The notes: a model not told the origin generated them from the letters alone. A DNA stretch of 64,000 bases from Gossypium raimondii (GCF_025698545.1 NC_068573.1:10811874-10875873), one strand, 5' to 3'; shown: positions 1-13,795, numbered from the stretch's first letter. Translations and numbers: made by a program.

Positions 1-1425
1 TATATATGAGAATGAATGTTATATTCTATATTTATTATATAATTGTTATTTTTTGCCAAGGTTGTGGTTCTTAGGAAATAGAATGTGGGCTATCATCTCC
101 ACATAGAACTATTTTTTTAAAATTCATAGAATTCTTGCGAGCCGAAAACGGACATAAGACTTAAATGTAAATTTTCCAAAAGGAGTCCATGACGAGGAGA
201 AGATAAAGCGATGATGATTGAAAACCCAATGAATGCCTCGTGGTGAAAAATTGTGTAATTTTTTTATTTATTTTCTAGAAATAGAACCATAGAAACATTG
301 GTTGATAATGTTATTTTAATTACACATCTCCATATATATATATATGTTTTTATAATTTTTATAATATTTATATTATGTTATATTATAATTTTGATATATA
401 TGTATGGGATGATCCACAATTGATTGATTAAAAAATAAGAAGTGTGGTAATGAGAAAATACACATGTTATATTGTTTTATTCACTTCTTTAGGTTATTTG
501 ATTGCTGTGAAAAGTGTGGTAATGAGAATATGCATGTCTAGAATTGACTTTGGCAAGGAAAAACTTGGTTTTTAAGTGGTCAAATATTACTCACCTTCAT
601 TTCCTGATACCTTACCTAGTGCACAGTTCACATTCACTTCTTCAGTCTGTAAAGAATCAAAATTGTTTGCTTTTATGATTGATTGATTCTTGTGAATAAA
701 TAAATGTGAATATTATAAAATTGTCATACAATGTCATTCATATATTGGAAGCATGTCATATAAATTAGGTAAGAATGCCACTAGGACTATTGTATGATCA
801 TTCTTGAAATCTAGGATAAAAACCTTGCATGTTTTTAAAATATTGAGTGGGAGAAGGTCCTTGAACAAGACCTACAACCTACATTGATGGTTCTTAAGTT
901 GATAGCATGATGAATTTTCGAGCTAGTTCCTACCCTGACTGCACCCTAAGGTAAACTTTATCATGTGGGCTCACTAGATGAGATTTTCTTTTAAAGACAA
1001 CTAGTCATGCATGACTTTCAGTAAGATTGTCCCAAGATAACTCACAAATGAAAGCATGTTCATGATGGGTGTTGAGTCAATGGTTCTACACTCAAGATCA
1101 TCTCTTATTAAATAGTTTCTTAAGAAATGATATTTAAGCTAGAGATGATGGCTAAACATTAAACGGTCATTGGTTCGTGTGGAGTCTTTAGAATTAAGAT
1201 CACGAACTAATTGGATGTAATCCATGTTTTTGTTAGTTAATCACGGGACCCTCAGGAGACATGATTGATGGGTGTGAGAAAAATCGTAGCAACGGAAAAA
1301 TGTTTTTCAAGGTTTTAATACATGACGCATACATCATACTACATTCTTGATATGCTGCTAAAATGAAAATGTTTGCTTAATACAAATAAAATAATTAGTG
1401 AATCTTTATTGTTTTTCAGTTCAAA
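1..1425. other. AT-rich stretch, probably copia leader/LTR debris
   Basis: No protein-coding gene is visible. The stretch is AT-rich with a short TA run near 340-350. It lies directly upstream of a copia gag region on the + strand, so part of it is presumably untranslated leader or LTR of that element. I could not find a TG...CA pair or a clear tRNA-Met primer site to set LTR borders. Confidence 0.4.
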
Positions 1426-3400
1426 TATGTCTTCTACTCCTCTTATTAGCATTCTTACTGATAATAAATTGAATGGGGATAACTTTCGAGAATAGAAACG
1501 GAACTTGCTAATAATTCTTAGTTATGAGAAACACAAATTCATTTTTGACGGACCTTGCCCACTTGAAATTCAGCCCAAAACGAGAAATCACTGGAGAGAT
1601 TTTGACTCGATTGCTCGATGTTATATGTTAGCAAGCATGAGTAGTGTGTTGCAAAAGTAACACGAGAATTTTCATACTGCTGAAGAGATCATGACAAATT
1701 TGGAGGATTTGCTCAAAGGCCAAGATGCATTGACTCGACAATCCGCTATTATAAATTTGATGAACTCTCAACAGAAACTTAACACTTCGATCAAAGAACA
1801 TATGCTTAACCTAATGAGATTCTTTGTAGAACTGGAGGACAATGAGGCTGAACTAGATGTGAATACTCAGATTGAAATGGTGTTCAAATCCTTGACCAAG
1901 GAGTTCATTGGCTTTAGTGTCGTTTACAACTTGGGGAACAATGCACTTACCTTGAGTCAACTCATAAACGAATTACAATCTTATGAGTTGATGTTGAATG
2001 GTGGTAAGCCGATTCAGGAGAAACCTAAGGCAAACTTAGCTGTATGCCCTTCGTCCTCTAAGGGGAAACAAAAAGCTAAGGGAAAGAAAAAATCGAATAA
2101 GTCTTCGATTCCACCTCGTGTGGATAGGAAAAACACTAAGGGGTTGAAGGATCCTAAAAAGATCAAATGCTTCTTCTACAACAAGAAATGTCACTTCAGA
2201 TGAAACTGTAAGGAGTATTTAGATTACCTATCCGAAAAAGGAAAAGGTATGAAATTTTTTTGTGGTTGAAAATTGCTTAGTGGAAGAATCAATTGACAAT
2301 TGTGTTATTGATTCTAGAGCCACTAACCATGTGTGTGTTTCTTTATAAGGGTTTAGCGAAACGAGAAGTTTACGTGGCAGGTGCCTCTCATTGCAAACCA
2401 GAGATGTGAGCTATGTTTCAACCAAAGGAACAGGAAAAGTTATTTTACATTTTGATAATTTTAGGAATTTTTTTTTAAAGTATGTGTTTTATGTACCTCA
2501 TTTTAAGAGAAACTTAATTTTTGTAGCATGTTTGTTTAATGACGGTTATTCTGTAACATTCAATAAAGGGATTGTTATTCACAAAAATTATTTTTTGATC
2601 TGTAATGGATGGATGGAAAACAATCTCTACTTTATCAAACCAAATAACTACTTGATACTTCAAACTGAAATGGTGAATAATAAGCTTAAAAATTCTCACT
2701 CTAATAAGGGGTACCTATGAAACTTAAGACTTGGTCATATTAACCAAGAAAGAATCACTAGACTCGTGAAAGATGATCCCTTAAGTATACTTAAGGAACT
2801 TAATCTTCCACAATGTGAATCTTGCTTAGAAGGTCAAATGACTAAGAGGTCTTTTAATGCGAAAGGTATAAGGGACAACCAACTTTTAGAACTTGTGCAC
2901 ACTAATGTATGTGGTCTCATGAGTATCGGTGCCCTAAAAGGTCACGATTATTACATGACTTTCATCGATGACTTTCACCATTGGCTATGTTGTCAAAGGA
3001 AAGGAATAAAAAGTTTGCAAACTACTAAGATTCATTTTTGGACTTAAACAGGCGCTCATGGACTAAAAGATTTGATCAGACGATCAAGACTTTTGGACTT
3101 GAGAAAAATGCCAATGAACTTTGTGTTTATAAGCGTATAAAGGACAAAAATGTAGTCTTCCTCGTTTTGTATATCGATGATATTCCACTTGTCGGAAACG
3201 ATGTAGGAGAATTATTATCAATTAAACTGTGGCTAGCTCGATAGTTTAGCGTGAAAGACTTGGGTGAAGTTGGTTATATTCTTGGAATTCAAATACCTAG
3301 GGATCGAAAGAATAAAATGATAGCTCTATCACAAGCTTCATACATCGATAAGCTTCATACATCGTTTTGGCCCCCGGGCTCGTTTCCAATTGATTTGCAC
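1426..3400 (+). mobile_element. Ty1/copia retrotransposon remnant
   Basis: A broken copia element read left to right. From about 1426 a gag begins with the copia-like LNGDNF motif. The region 1691-2203 holds the UBN2-type gag body and a basic, Lys-rich tail before a decayed zinc knuckle. Protease and GAG-pre-integrase material follows at 2280-2850, with the PQCESCLEGQMTKRSF knuckle region at 2810-2860. The start of the integrase core (LVHTNVCG, FIDDF) lies at 2890-2980, and reverse transcriptase with the YIDDIPLVGND active-site region at 3038-3330. Much of the integrase and RT and all of RNase H are absent, so this is a heavily broken fossil with several lesions. Confidence 0.85.
1691..2203 (+). 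pseudogene. copia gag (UBN2) fragment
   Basis: This is the longest open part of the 1426-3400 copia remnant (170 codons). The first ~110 residues match the UBN2/retrotran_gag type of plant copia elements (NSQQKLNTSIKEHMLNLMRF, LTLSQLINELQSYE). The last 50 residues are rich in Lys and Ser, as before a CCHC knuckle. In a working element it would form the virus-like particle coat. Here it is only a fossil. Confidence 0.8.
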
Positions 3401-5140
3401 ATAAGGTTACTTGTTTTTATCTATCACAAATCATTTATGCACACAATTCATCTCATATCATTATAACATCTCATTTATATGCTATTTACCAAGTTTACCA
3501 ATTATATATCCCTATTAATGTGACTTGGACGAATATATGGATCATCCAACCAATACACTAAACTAGCACTGAACTGCATTATCAGATAGACCGAAGTAGG
3601 ATAACCTGGCATGTAAAGTGCATACTGGTGCTTGAAACGTATCACTAGCGCACAAAGAGCATAGTGGCAACGAAGTGCATCCTAGCACACGAAAAACATC
3701 CTGGAACACAAGTTGCATCCTGACGCATAAGCGCATAATCTTGTACACAATCAAATCCTATGGCATGCCAACTATATCTAACTCGATCTGACTAGTTAAT
3801 AGGGTATCAATGTTCAAGTATATTATACAACATGATACATATATCATTTATCATTCATATACATAATCATAAGCCTATTTCATCATCAAGCACATATATT
3901 TCGTATCATATGACATACCTTATTTCAATTCTCATTTTACATATCACAATTCATGTATTTCATATCATTTTCCATTTTATTCATTTTAGTCCTCTATTTC
4001 GATAATCTATACCAAAACAAATCAAAACCAATCACAACATCACCATGTACTGACCTTGACATATATTCATCTAATTAACACATATAGGCAATCAATTAAT
4101 CTATCCCGAATCATAAAAGTACAAACCGTGGTCTCTCATCACTTGTCGATAACTCTCGTTTTTTCTTTCATTCTCTAAGGTTTTGTGCTAATGTTAACTA
4201 CAATTAGCCATAAACCATAACATACTATCAATTTCCAGCCAATTCATAATCAAATATCAGTTTACACATATTTTTCAATTTCTTTAATTTAATCCCTAAA
4301 ATTGAGACAAGTATAACTTTCAATCTAAAGCTCTAGATTAAAATCCAATTTCACATATATTCATTAGGAACCTTCTAGTTCCTATTCCTACCGAAATTTT
4401 ATGAAAATTTTTCATTTTATTCAATTTGATCCCTAATGTACTAAACTAACAATTAAGCTTTACAATTTAGTCTTTATCTCAATTTAAGCTTAATTTCTAA
4501 TAATTTTACACCTAAATCATTCTATTATCAGCAATGTAAACTGACTAAAATTTCACCAATTGATCAAATTGATCCATGGGCTAGCTTAATCAAACTCTCA
4601 TGATAAAAAGTACAAAAAATATAAAGAAAAATGGCTAAGGACTTACTTGGAATCAAAACTGAAAGCTCAAGGACTAAAAAATGGCATCCTCCCTTAGGTT
4701 TTCTTACTTTGGCTAGTTGGAGAAGATGAATTATCATCTATCATTTCACTAATTTCCTTTTTATATTATGATTAAGTTTTAGTTAATCTTATTTAACTTT
4801 TAATTAATCATTTTCTTATGTTTCTTTAACTATAATTAATTAGTTAAATTACGAACCATCATTACATTCCACTATCATATATTCTAAAATAGTTTATTTT
4901 CTATTCTAATCCTTTGGATAATTGCTATCTAAGTCTCTAAGTCTTTTCTTAATTAAAATCTATAACGATTAAAATTTTACAATATAGTCCCTAGGCCTGA
5001 ATTAACACATTTTCAACTAAATTGCTTAACCAAATTTTAATTCATCAATATAATAACTCTGTAAATATCTCTATTTAATATTTACGGACTTGATTTACGA
5101 AAGCAATGTCCCAAAACCGCATTTTCCAACACCACTGGCT
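3400..5140. mobile_element. Decayed Gypsy-type LTR
   Basis: No coding content. Between 3600 and 3745 there is a run of short imperfect repeats built on GTGCAT/GCGCA (tgcatactgg, agcgcacaaa, gtgcatccta, acgcataagc), as seen in LTRs of Gypsy-like elements of cotton. The block around 3760-3790 (gcatgccaactata, then gttaatagg) and the tail near 5115 (aaaccgcattt) are shared in order with the LTR at 49445-50906. From about 4200 the text becomes a series of 'tttaatccct/agtccttatc' phrases typical of this LTR type. Borders are approximate, and the left one abuts the copia RT. Confidence 0.5.
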
Positions 5141-8034
5141 GAATATATGAAAAATTAGAAACATACTAGGTATGAATTTGATTAATACATTACTCATACG
5201 ATGAAAAAGTATATATGAAAAATTCATGTGGCTGATTGGTTGAAGCCCATACTTATCTAAATTTTGTTCAGTCAAGAGCCAAAATCAATGTTGACATCAA
5301 ATCTCTCACCATCCTCGAAAAGATAGAATAAAATAAGTCAATCAAATAAATCATAATTAATCATAAATTAACTAATTAAAAAAATTAATTCAATATAAAG
5401 CATTAAATAAAAGAAACTTCCTGAAAGATTTTGCATCTTGTTGTCTATGATCTCAAAGAATAAATTTGATATTCAGTACTTGATTGAACAAATCTAATCA
5501 AATATGGATAAAAGGTTTTTATAAATTTCGTGGCATGTATAGCCTCAAGGCTGGAGTAGCTGAGTGGTTGAAAGCAATGATGATATTCAGAGGGCGCAGG
5601 TTCGATAAAGATGGAATGTTTACAATATTTCTTCAAATTCTATATTTATTAACATAAGAAGTATACATAATATAAAACTCTACTTCTAATAAATATTCGA
5701 GTCCTAAAATACATCAAACTTATCTTAATCTTGATAAACATCGCTTAATAATATAATATTCACAAAACAATATGTTTTTATTTGTTGTTAATAGCTCTAG
5801 CTAAAATACAATTACAATTTTCAAATTAATATTTTTGTTTAAAGTTTTAAACTATCATTTTCTTTTACCTACTACTATAAAAATTTAAAGTTCAAATAAA
5901 TAGTTATTTTTCTAAATAATTTTTCAATTTTTTATAGATTTTATAAGAAAAAGTAATTCAAACTTAAGATATGTTAATTTTGATATAGAAATTTGCAAGT
6001 AATATATATTATATGTTATAAGGTTTAAGACTCAAAATTGATATGAACAATTTACTTAATTTACTTAACTAGCATGTGGATAATTATTATTTTTAAGAAT
6101 TTTAAATAAATAAAATTTGAAAGGATTAGGTAAATTTTGAAGATTTTACATAATAAAAGAATGAAAATTGTAATATTATCATAAATATAAATGTAAATAT
6201 TATTTAATTATCATTAATATAATTAATATGTATTTCAATATTTAAATTTTTATCATTCGATTTTAAAATTACCATATAATTTAATTTAATTTAATTTAAA
6301 GTAATTTTGACATTGTTTAAAATTTATTTAAATTACTGTATTAAATTTAAAAACTATCATAAAATATGTATTATTTAATTTAAATTTAAATTTAAATTTA
6401 AGATAATTAGATATATAAATTTTAATTTTAAAAATTCTAAAAAATCTATATAAATATTTTCAATTATTGTACAAAATCATTTTAAAAATTAGTATTTTAA
6501 TTTCTTTATTTTTAACATATCTTTTTATTTTTATGTTCTTACTTTCAATTTTCTTTTATGTGTCATCAATTCTTTTAAATTCTTTAGTATTAAATTTAAA
6601 ATAAATTGTATTTTAATTAATACAATCAATATGTGCATCACATGCGAAAGAAACTAGTATATATAATATAAAAAGGTACTAAAGCATAATATTATGACAA
6701 GTGACAAATTTCTATTTTTCTTTTAAAAGATAATTAAATAAATAATTTATTTTAAAAATCAAATTAAATAGATAAATTAAAATTTCCAAATATTTTTAAT
6801 TAACTATTTATCTTCAAAATAAAGTTTTAAAATATTTTAATTAACTAATATCTTAAAATAAAAATGTATTTATCCATTTAATCTATAACAATAAATAAAA
6901 GTGAGACGGGAGCACGGTAGATGTGCCTATCCATGTATCTTATCTTACACATGTTTTCAAGTGATTTTTTTTTGTCATCTCAAATTCTCAATTCATCTAA
7001 GCTAAAATTTCACCTACGTTATTAAAAGTTTAAATTTGTTAACATTTTTAAGAAATATTTATTACTTAATTGTTTTTATTTTATTTTTAATTACATTTTA
7101 TTTTTAACTAAAAATGGATTTAGAATTCACAAGTGATCAGTTAAGGAAAAAGTTCAAAAATATTCAAAAATTAATTATTTTAAATTTGGATAATGTATTC
7201 AAAGATTTTTGAATATTTACTTAGGATAGTATAGAATTTTCTGTAGTTTATTTGCTTGCAAATTATTATTTTATTAAATAACATATTTAAATGATTTAAT
7301 CTGTTTAGCCACATATTTGTTTAATGTTACGTGGAGTTTTTTTTTTAATTTCACGAGTATGATTGAAAAAGTGATATATGTTTTATTTGTTTCTATATTT
7401 AATATTTAAATTTTACTATACTTTTTAAGAGAGGAATTATTAAATAAACTCATCCTTCTAGACCAACCATGGTCACGACTAAATTTCTAATAAATAGTGA
7501 AAATTTTTGAAATTTATCAAAGAATTACAAGAATAGGTCGATTTTGTAAAAATACTTTTACGAAGATGCGTTTTCAGGTGAAATGCGAAAAAACACTTCC
7601 AGCTTTTCTACCACATCAACACTAAAAGTGACAACACCAATATTTTTTCTTATTTCCTAGTACCACTTATTAATGTGGAAATGAAATTTACAAAACAGGT
7701 CTTTATATAGACCCAAAGTCTCGTTTCTCTTATTTTCTTAAGTGATGTGGGATATGAGATGTGAGATATAGATATATATATAGACTCATAATCCATTTGT
7801 AACTTGTTACTAGACAATGTGAGATTACTTTCTCATATACCAACATCTTTTCCCATGTTTGGTGTTGTAAATAAAGGAGTGTGTGTGTGTGTGAGATATT
7901 ATTAAATAATAATTTAATTTAATTTAATTTAATTTTTAATATTATTAAAATTGTCATGTATCAACTCTTAATTAGTTGAAAGAATTTTTCTAACAAATAT
8001 AATAGTATAGGTCATAATAGAATTTTTAATATTA
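5141..8034. other. AT-rich intergenic DNA without a recognisable gene
   Basis: Nearly 2.9 kb of very AT-rich sequence. It includes short direct repeats such as (taattt)n near 6280 and 7915-7935 and a (GT)7 run at about 7880-7892. The ORFs here are short and low in complexity. A tRNA-like stretch (5551-5612) is listed separately. The right edge repeats the phrase tttttaatattattaaaa (near 7935 and 8022) where the next copia remnant begins. Confidence 0.6.
5551..5612 (+). other. tRNA-like sequence (tRNA pseudogene or SINE head)
   Basis: An A-box match, tagctgagtgg (5557-5567), is followed 32 bases later by a B-box-like ggttcgataaa (5599-5609). The order and rough spacing are those of a pol III internal promoter in a tRNA. 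The acceptor stem and the final CC of the B box are not well kept. It may be an old tRNA-Ser/Leu-type pseudogene or the head of a SINE. Chance cannot be excluded. Confidence 0.3.
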
Positions 8035-9905
8035 TTAAAAATTTGCTTCAGTAGTTGGCAAAGCCACTGTAGTTTGAAATGTCGCTTTCCAACTAATGAC
8101 ACAATTCCCAAAAGAAAATAGGTAACCTGTGAGAGACCTTCTTCGATCTAAGTCTCTTGCATAATCAAAATCAACAAATCTTACTAGACCCTTTTGAGTT
8201 CTTCCAAACTCTAAGCACATGTTAGAAGCACCCCGTAAATATCTGAAAATCCACTTAACTGTATGTCAATGTAACTTACCAGGATTTGCCATGTATCGAC
8301 TAACAACACTAACAACATTTGAAATATCTAGACGAGTGTATACCATTGCATACATCAAACTTCCAACTGCGCTTGAATATGGTACTTTTGACATATACCT
8401 TTCATCTTCTTTTTTCTGTGGGGAATCTGAAATTGAGAGTTTAAAGTGTGTAACTAAAGGAGTACTTACCAGTTTTGCATTTTGCATCTCAAATAGTTAA
8501 AGGATCTTCTTGATGTACCTTTGTTGCGATAAAAATAATTTCCTAAAATGTCTATCTCTCAAAACTTCGATCCCAAAATTTTCTTTGTTGTACCTAAATC
8601 TTTCATCTCAAACTTAGAGTTAAGCATGATTTTAATATGATCAATTTCAGATGGATTATTAGCCGCAATTAACATATAATTAACATAAAGCAGTAAATAT
8701 ATAAAAGAACCATCATCAAGACATTATAGATAAATACAACAGTTATACTTACTTTGAGAAAAACCAATACTCAACATGAAGGAGTCAAACTTTTTATACC
8801 ATTGCCAAGGATACTGCTTCAAACCGTACAATGACTTTTGTAAGAGACAAACATGATCTTTTTTACCTTTAAATTTAAAGTGTTCTGGTTGTTGCATGTG
8901 GATGTCCTCCTCAAATTCACCGTGAAGGAAAGCATTCATTACATCTAACTACTTTAACTCAGGATTATTTGATGCAATAAGGGCCAAAAGTGCCCGAATG
9001 GACGTATGTTTCACAATGGGAGAGGAAACATCTTGAAAATCAACTCCCTCCATTTGGCTACAGCCCTTTGCAACCAGTCTTGCCTTGTACCTAGTGTCGT
9101 TAGGACCCGAACCTTCTTTCTTTTTAAACATTCATTTGCAACCAACGATTCTTTTACCAATGGGTGGTTTAACTAGCCTCAAAGTCTCATTCTTTTGAAG
9201 TGATTCCATCTCTTCTTCCATTATAATGAGCCATTTGCTAGAACCGGAGGCTTGAACTACCTTACAATAACATGAAAGATCAGTTGAATCAATGCTCTCG
9301 GTAACACTTAGAATATAAGCCACTAGGTTTCCTTCACTGTATTTCTGTGGTGGTCAAATTTCTTGCATTTTCCTGTCACGAGCCAACTTATAATTAGTTA
9401 ACTGAGATGGTGAAGATACCTAAGGATTGGATGGAGCTCCAACTAGATTCGAAATGACTTCAAACAGGTAAGAATCAGAATTTTGTTGTGCTGTCGCGAA
9501 GTCGTGTGACTCTTCGTCGGGACAAGACCTTTTTTTGCCGCGTTGTTACGACGTTGAGATTTGCTCGTCAGGACATCACTCCCTATTTCAATTTTTGACT
9601 CTACCTTGCTTGAGACACTCTGATATATTGTGTCTTTAAAAGTAAAAGTCCTCTTTTCTAATCGAAACATGGTATATTCATCAAATGTAACATCTCTTCT
9701 AACAATTATTTTTCCAAATTCTGAACACCATAACTTAAAACATTTTGTACCGACAGAGTATCCCAGAAAGATGCATTTAATGACCATTGGTTCGATCTTT
9801 CCCTGTACAAATTTAGCATAAGTAGGACAACCGAAAATTCTAAGGTTAGCATAATTAGTAGGATTACCTGACCATATCTCCTTTGGAACTTTATCGTTCA
9901 ATGCT

Positions 9906-11379
9906 TGATGGGCGTCGAAACCACCAAATATAAATTCCTACGACAAGATAACACTAAATAGTAGTATAGAGCAGTAGGGTCGAACCCACAGGGACTAGTT
10001 ATCCAATTTCGCCTTTTCTCGTGACTAGAATTACTGTCACTGTCATAGTCGTGCCCACGACCTGTGCGTAGCAATACTAAAAAATGAAAAGGGGGTTTTA
10101 GTTTATAAAGATAATAAAATAAATATGTAATGTAATAAAATGAACACATATTCAAAATTGCAAAAATAAATCTTAAGAAAATAAAATAAATGGGAAAATA
10201 AAATATTTTAAAGCTTAGCCTTAGCCTCGATACACCCCGAACTTGAACCGATCCTTGAAAGAAGGTTTTTTACTTCCAACCGATAAGCTAGTTATAGCGA
10301 TCGAGGATGCCTCAAACCACTCGCTTTTCCTCTTGTAGTCTATTCTGGTACAACCTGCAAATCGACCCTTGTCGAATTTCTAACCACGTGGCACATGCCC
10401 GTAATTTAAGACTTCGACAACCTTGCGATCTGAAAAGCCCAACTCAAATCAACAGTCTCAACTGTGTGGGTTGTTTAAATTCGATCACTATCTCCCTTGA
10501 TGGAATCCAACTAGCTTTTCCTACCTGAACACGCCAACTTGTTCGCGAGATTTTGAATACAGCACGACCGACTTAACTTCCCAATTGTACGCCAAATGAT
10601 TCCAACCCAACGCGCGCTTTTTGAGTTGAAATTGAATCAACTTTAAGGGACGAATTTGTACTATTCCATATATCGGAGGGATAATGAATATCGAATTACA
10701 AAGTATTTAGTGTAGGTTCCTATCTCACGATTACTTTGTCGGAGCGATAACTGGATTAAGTCTAAAAAGGTGATTAGTTAAGCATGAAATTAATCATGAT
10801 AGATGGAGTATAGAAATAGCTTTTTAATGGAAATGGTGGAAAGTGAAAAAGGGAAAGGACTTGGAAGGCAATTTAGCCAAAATGCTAAAAATGGAAAAAG
10901 AATGGCAGAATGTCAAATTCACTTACACATGAATAAAGAAAATAAAGGAATTGTTTTTATTCAAAAAGCCAAGTCTGCCTAGTAGTTATAGCCACCAGGT
11001 ATTCATACATACTTCTAAGGCTAAAACTTACTTAGATTTTTCCTAAACATTATCACTAGATAAATCAAAATTTAAAAATCAAATTTAAACTAAAGATCAA
11101 ATTTAAACTAATTACGAATCTTAACAATATAAAAAAATAAGTTGATCTTTATCCAACCAATTTCAAATATTTAATCTTTATCCAGCCAATTTCAAATATT
11201 CAATCTTTCAATTTACCCCTTATCTTTGCTTTTTGTTCCAATTTAGCCCATTTTTATATGATTTTGAATTTCAGCACACCAATTTCATTTCTAATAAGAA
11301 AAACCAAATTTAGTAGCATCTTATTCAATAATTAGCCAAAAATAAATACATTAAAAAGAAAAAAATTATCTTGCTATCA
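9906..11379. mobile_element. Solo LTR nested in copia integrase, 5-bp target repeat
   Basis: A 1,474-base insert opens with TGATGGGCGTCG and closes with TTGCTATCA, so it has TG...CA ends with a 4-bp inverted TGAT/ATCA. It is flanked by the direct repeat ATGCT (9901-9905 and 11380-11384). Removing it and one repeat copy restores continuity with the related copia element at 31240, which has no insert at the matching spot. It contains the phrase gggtcgaacccacaggg (9977-9993), a motif I have seen often in plant repeats. There is no gene inside, so a solo LTR is the simplest reading. Confidence 0.8.
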
Positions 11380-11384
11380 ATGCT

Positions 11385-13370
11385 CGATGAGGAGATCGAT
11401 TTACCAAATAACTTTCCAGGTTTACGGCTTCAGCCCCAAATTCTTTCCCTAAGCCTGCATTAGAAAGTATGCATCGAGCCTTTTCCAACAATGTTCTGTT
11501 TATTTTTTCTGCAGCTTTATTCTACTACGAAGTTCCAACAACGGTTCGATGTCTTTCGATTCCTTCCTGTTTGCAAAAATCATTAAACCCTGAAGAACAA
11601 AACTCAAGACCATTATCCGTTCTCAACCGCTTCACGAATTTTTCGGTTTGTTTTTCTAATAGTGCCTTCCACTATTTGAAGATTCCAAAGACGTCGCTTT
11701 TTTGTTTCAAGAAACAAACCCAAATTTTTCTAGAATGATCACTAATAAAAGTTAGGAAATATTTATTACCTCCTTTTGAGATGTCAGAAGATGGACCCCA
11801 TAGATCAGAATGAATGTAATCTAGAATCCCTTTTATTTTGTACACTGCTGAATCGAAATGACTCAGGTTTATTTCCCGAAAATGTAATGCTCGCAAAAAC
11901 CTAACTTACCAAATCCAGCGTCTTTGAGAAGATCTCTATTGCACAAGATTGTCATACTTTCTCACTCATATGACCTAGTCGCATATGTCAAAGTTTGGTT
12001 GAATCAGAATGGATGGAGAAAGAGTCATGTTGTGTCATCGCGGCATCAGGTTGATTCTTGTCGCGACGTGATGGTGATTTTGGCTTTTCTTCGATAATCA
12101 TAGTTGCATCAATAATCGTTGACCTTTGCAGAACGTATAGGCTACCATTTTTCTATCCTCTCATCACAAGAATAGCCCCACAAGAAACTTTTAACTCTTT
12201 TGATTCAATGCCTATCCTGTAATCGTTAGAATCCAAAATTCCTAATGAGATAAGATTTTTCTTTAAATCAGGAACATACCTGACATCTCACAGTGTCAGA
12301 ATAATTTTGTTGTGCATCCTAATTTGTATTTTTCTAATTCTAGATATTTTACATGGAGAGTTATTCCCCATCAGCACAACTCTATCTTCAATTGAACGAT
12401 ACATGGAGAACCAGTCTCTGTTGGGACACATGTGATAGGAGCACTTTGAATCTAAGATCCATTCAAAAGTAAGATGAGAGCTTTCGCTCGTTGACACCAA
12501 CAAGAAATCATCATATCTGTTCTCGGCTACACTAGCATTAGTAACTTCGGCTTTCTGCTTATCTTTCTCGTTGTTTTCGACATCCCTTTTGATTTTATTT
12601 TGAAGTTTCCAACATTCTTTCTTAACGTGACCTACCTTTTTACAATAGCCACAATATTTGTCATGATTTCTGGATTTGGACCTTGCTTTAAACTTGTTTC
12701 GATCTGTCTTTCTGGTTTGTTGTTTGCCTCTTGCAACTAGAACTGAGGCTTGCCTGTCTGATTTTTCATTTGGGCCTAACTCATTGTTGATTTTATCCTT
12801 GCTCAAAAGATTCCCCTCCACATCCTCAAACGAGAGATTATCTCTCCCATAAATCAGAGTTCTCCTGAAAGTTTTATAAAAAGAGGGTAAAGAGTATAAC
12901 AACAATATAGCTTGATCCTCGTCACTAATCTTTACTTTAAGATTCTTTAAGTCATTAATAAGGGTAACAAACTCACTAATATGAGTTCTAATAGGCTCAC
13001 ATTCGGTCATTCTGAATATGTAAAGGCGTTGTTTTAATACAAACCTATTGACCAGATATTTCGTCATATATAAGGCTTCTAGTTTCTTCCATAACACAGA
13101 CAGTATTTTCTCCATCAGAACCTCTTGTAACACATTATTCGTGAGGCATAATTGAATAACGGATAGAGCCTTCTCATCAAGCTCTTCCTATTCTGGCTGA
13201 TCCATATCTAGGGGCTTCTTCCTTGTAACGACCTTTTTCAAACCGTTCTGAACTAGTATTGTCGTCACCTGAACTTGCCATAAACTACAATTTGTAATTC
13301 CATCGAACTTCTCAATATTGAACCTTGACGTTGCCATATCCGAACGGGTTGATTGCCAAAATTGAACTAG
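11385..13370 (-). pseudogene. copia gag-protease-integrase N-part (fossil)
   Basis: This is the minus-strand coding part of the 8035-13795 element to the right of the nested LTR. From right to left it shows the gag N-terminus (FDGITNCSLWQVQV near 13290), the UBN2 gag body (12560-13133), the zinc knuckle, the aspartic protease neighbourhood, the pre-integrase region and the integrase core start (LDYIHSDLWGPS near 11790-11830). It is not functional and carries several lesions. Confidence 0.8.
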
Positions 13371-13384
13371 CTCTGATACCAGCC

Positions 13385-13795
13385 TGTAGGGAATAAACCC
13401 GATTAAACAACGAATAAAGTGAAGAAAATAAGAATTGAAAAAATTGAACATGCAAATTTTACATGGAAAAACTCCTTAAAAAAAAGATAAAAAACCACGC
13501 GTAAAAGGAGATTTCACTACAATAAAGAAGAGTACAAAAAATGGAGAGAATTAAAGGAAAAATTCGAAGCCCCACAAAAAAAAACCCTTCAAAACAAAGA
13601 ACAAAATTCTCTTAATCTAAATATTTTTTGTGTAAAACCTAGAGTAAGTAAGGTCTATTTGTAGGCTGAAAATTCGAGCATCTATGACTACAACTCAAGG
13701 TTAATTAGAATTAGGTGGAAAACTAAAAACAGAGTTTAACTGGGAGAAAAAAGTCAAAATAAAAATTTGATCAAAATAAGAGGCATTCTCCCACA
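13385..13795 (-). repeat. copia 5' LTR (411 bp)
   Basis: In element (minus) orientation the LTR begins TGTGGGAGAATGCC at 13795 and ends CCCTACA at 13385, three bases from the tRNA-Met primer site. The same ends occur in the longer LTR of the related element (33236-33792). This copy lacks the GC-rich, TGACGTC-containing module of the longer LTR. Confidence 0.75.

Larger units (their letters stand above)
8035..13795 (-). mobile_element. Ty1/copia retrotransposon remnant with nested LTR
   Basis: A copia element on the minus strand, read from right to left. Parts: LTR 13385-13795; primer site complementary to initiator tRNA-Met at 13370-13381; gag about 12560-13370 with a CCHC knuckle (CGYCKKVGHVKKEC) near 12630-12660; protease and pre-integrase 11900-12560 (WILDSKCSYHMCPNRDWF near 12450); integrase split across 11385-11900 and 9440-9905 by an inserted LTR; RT 8266-9130 (MNAFLHGEFEEDI, QSLYGLKQ); RNase H 8035-8220 (RRSLTGYLF). 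No left-hand LTR was found, so that end seems lost. The reading frames carry many breaks. It is the same family as the element at 30001-33792. Confidence 0.9.
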
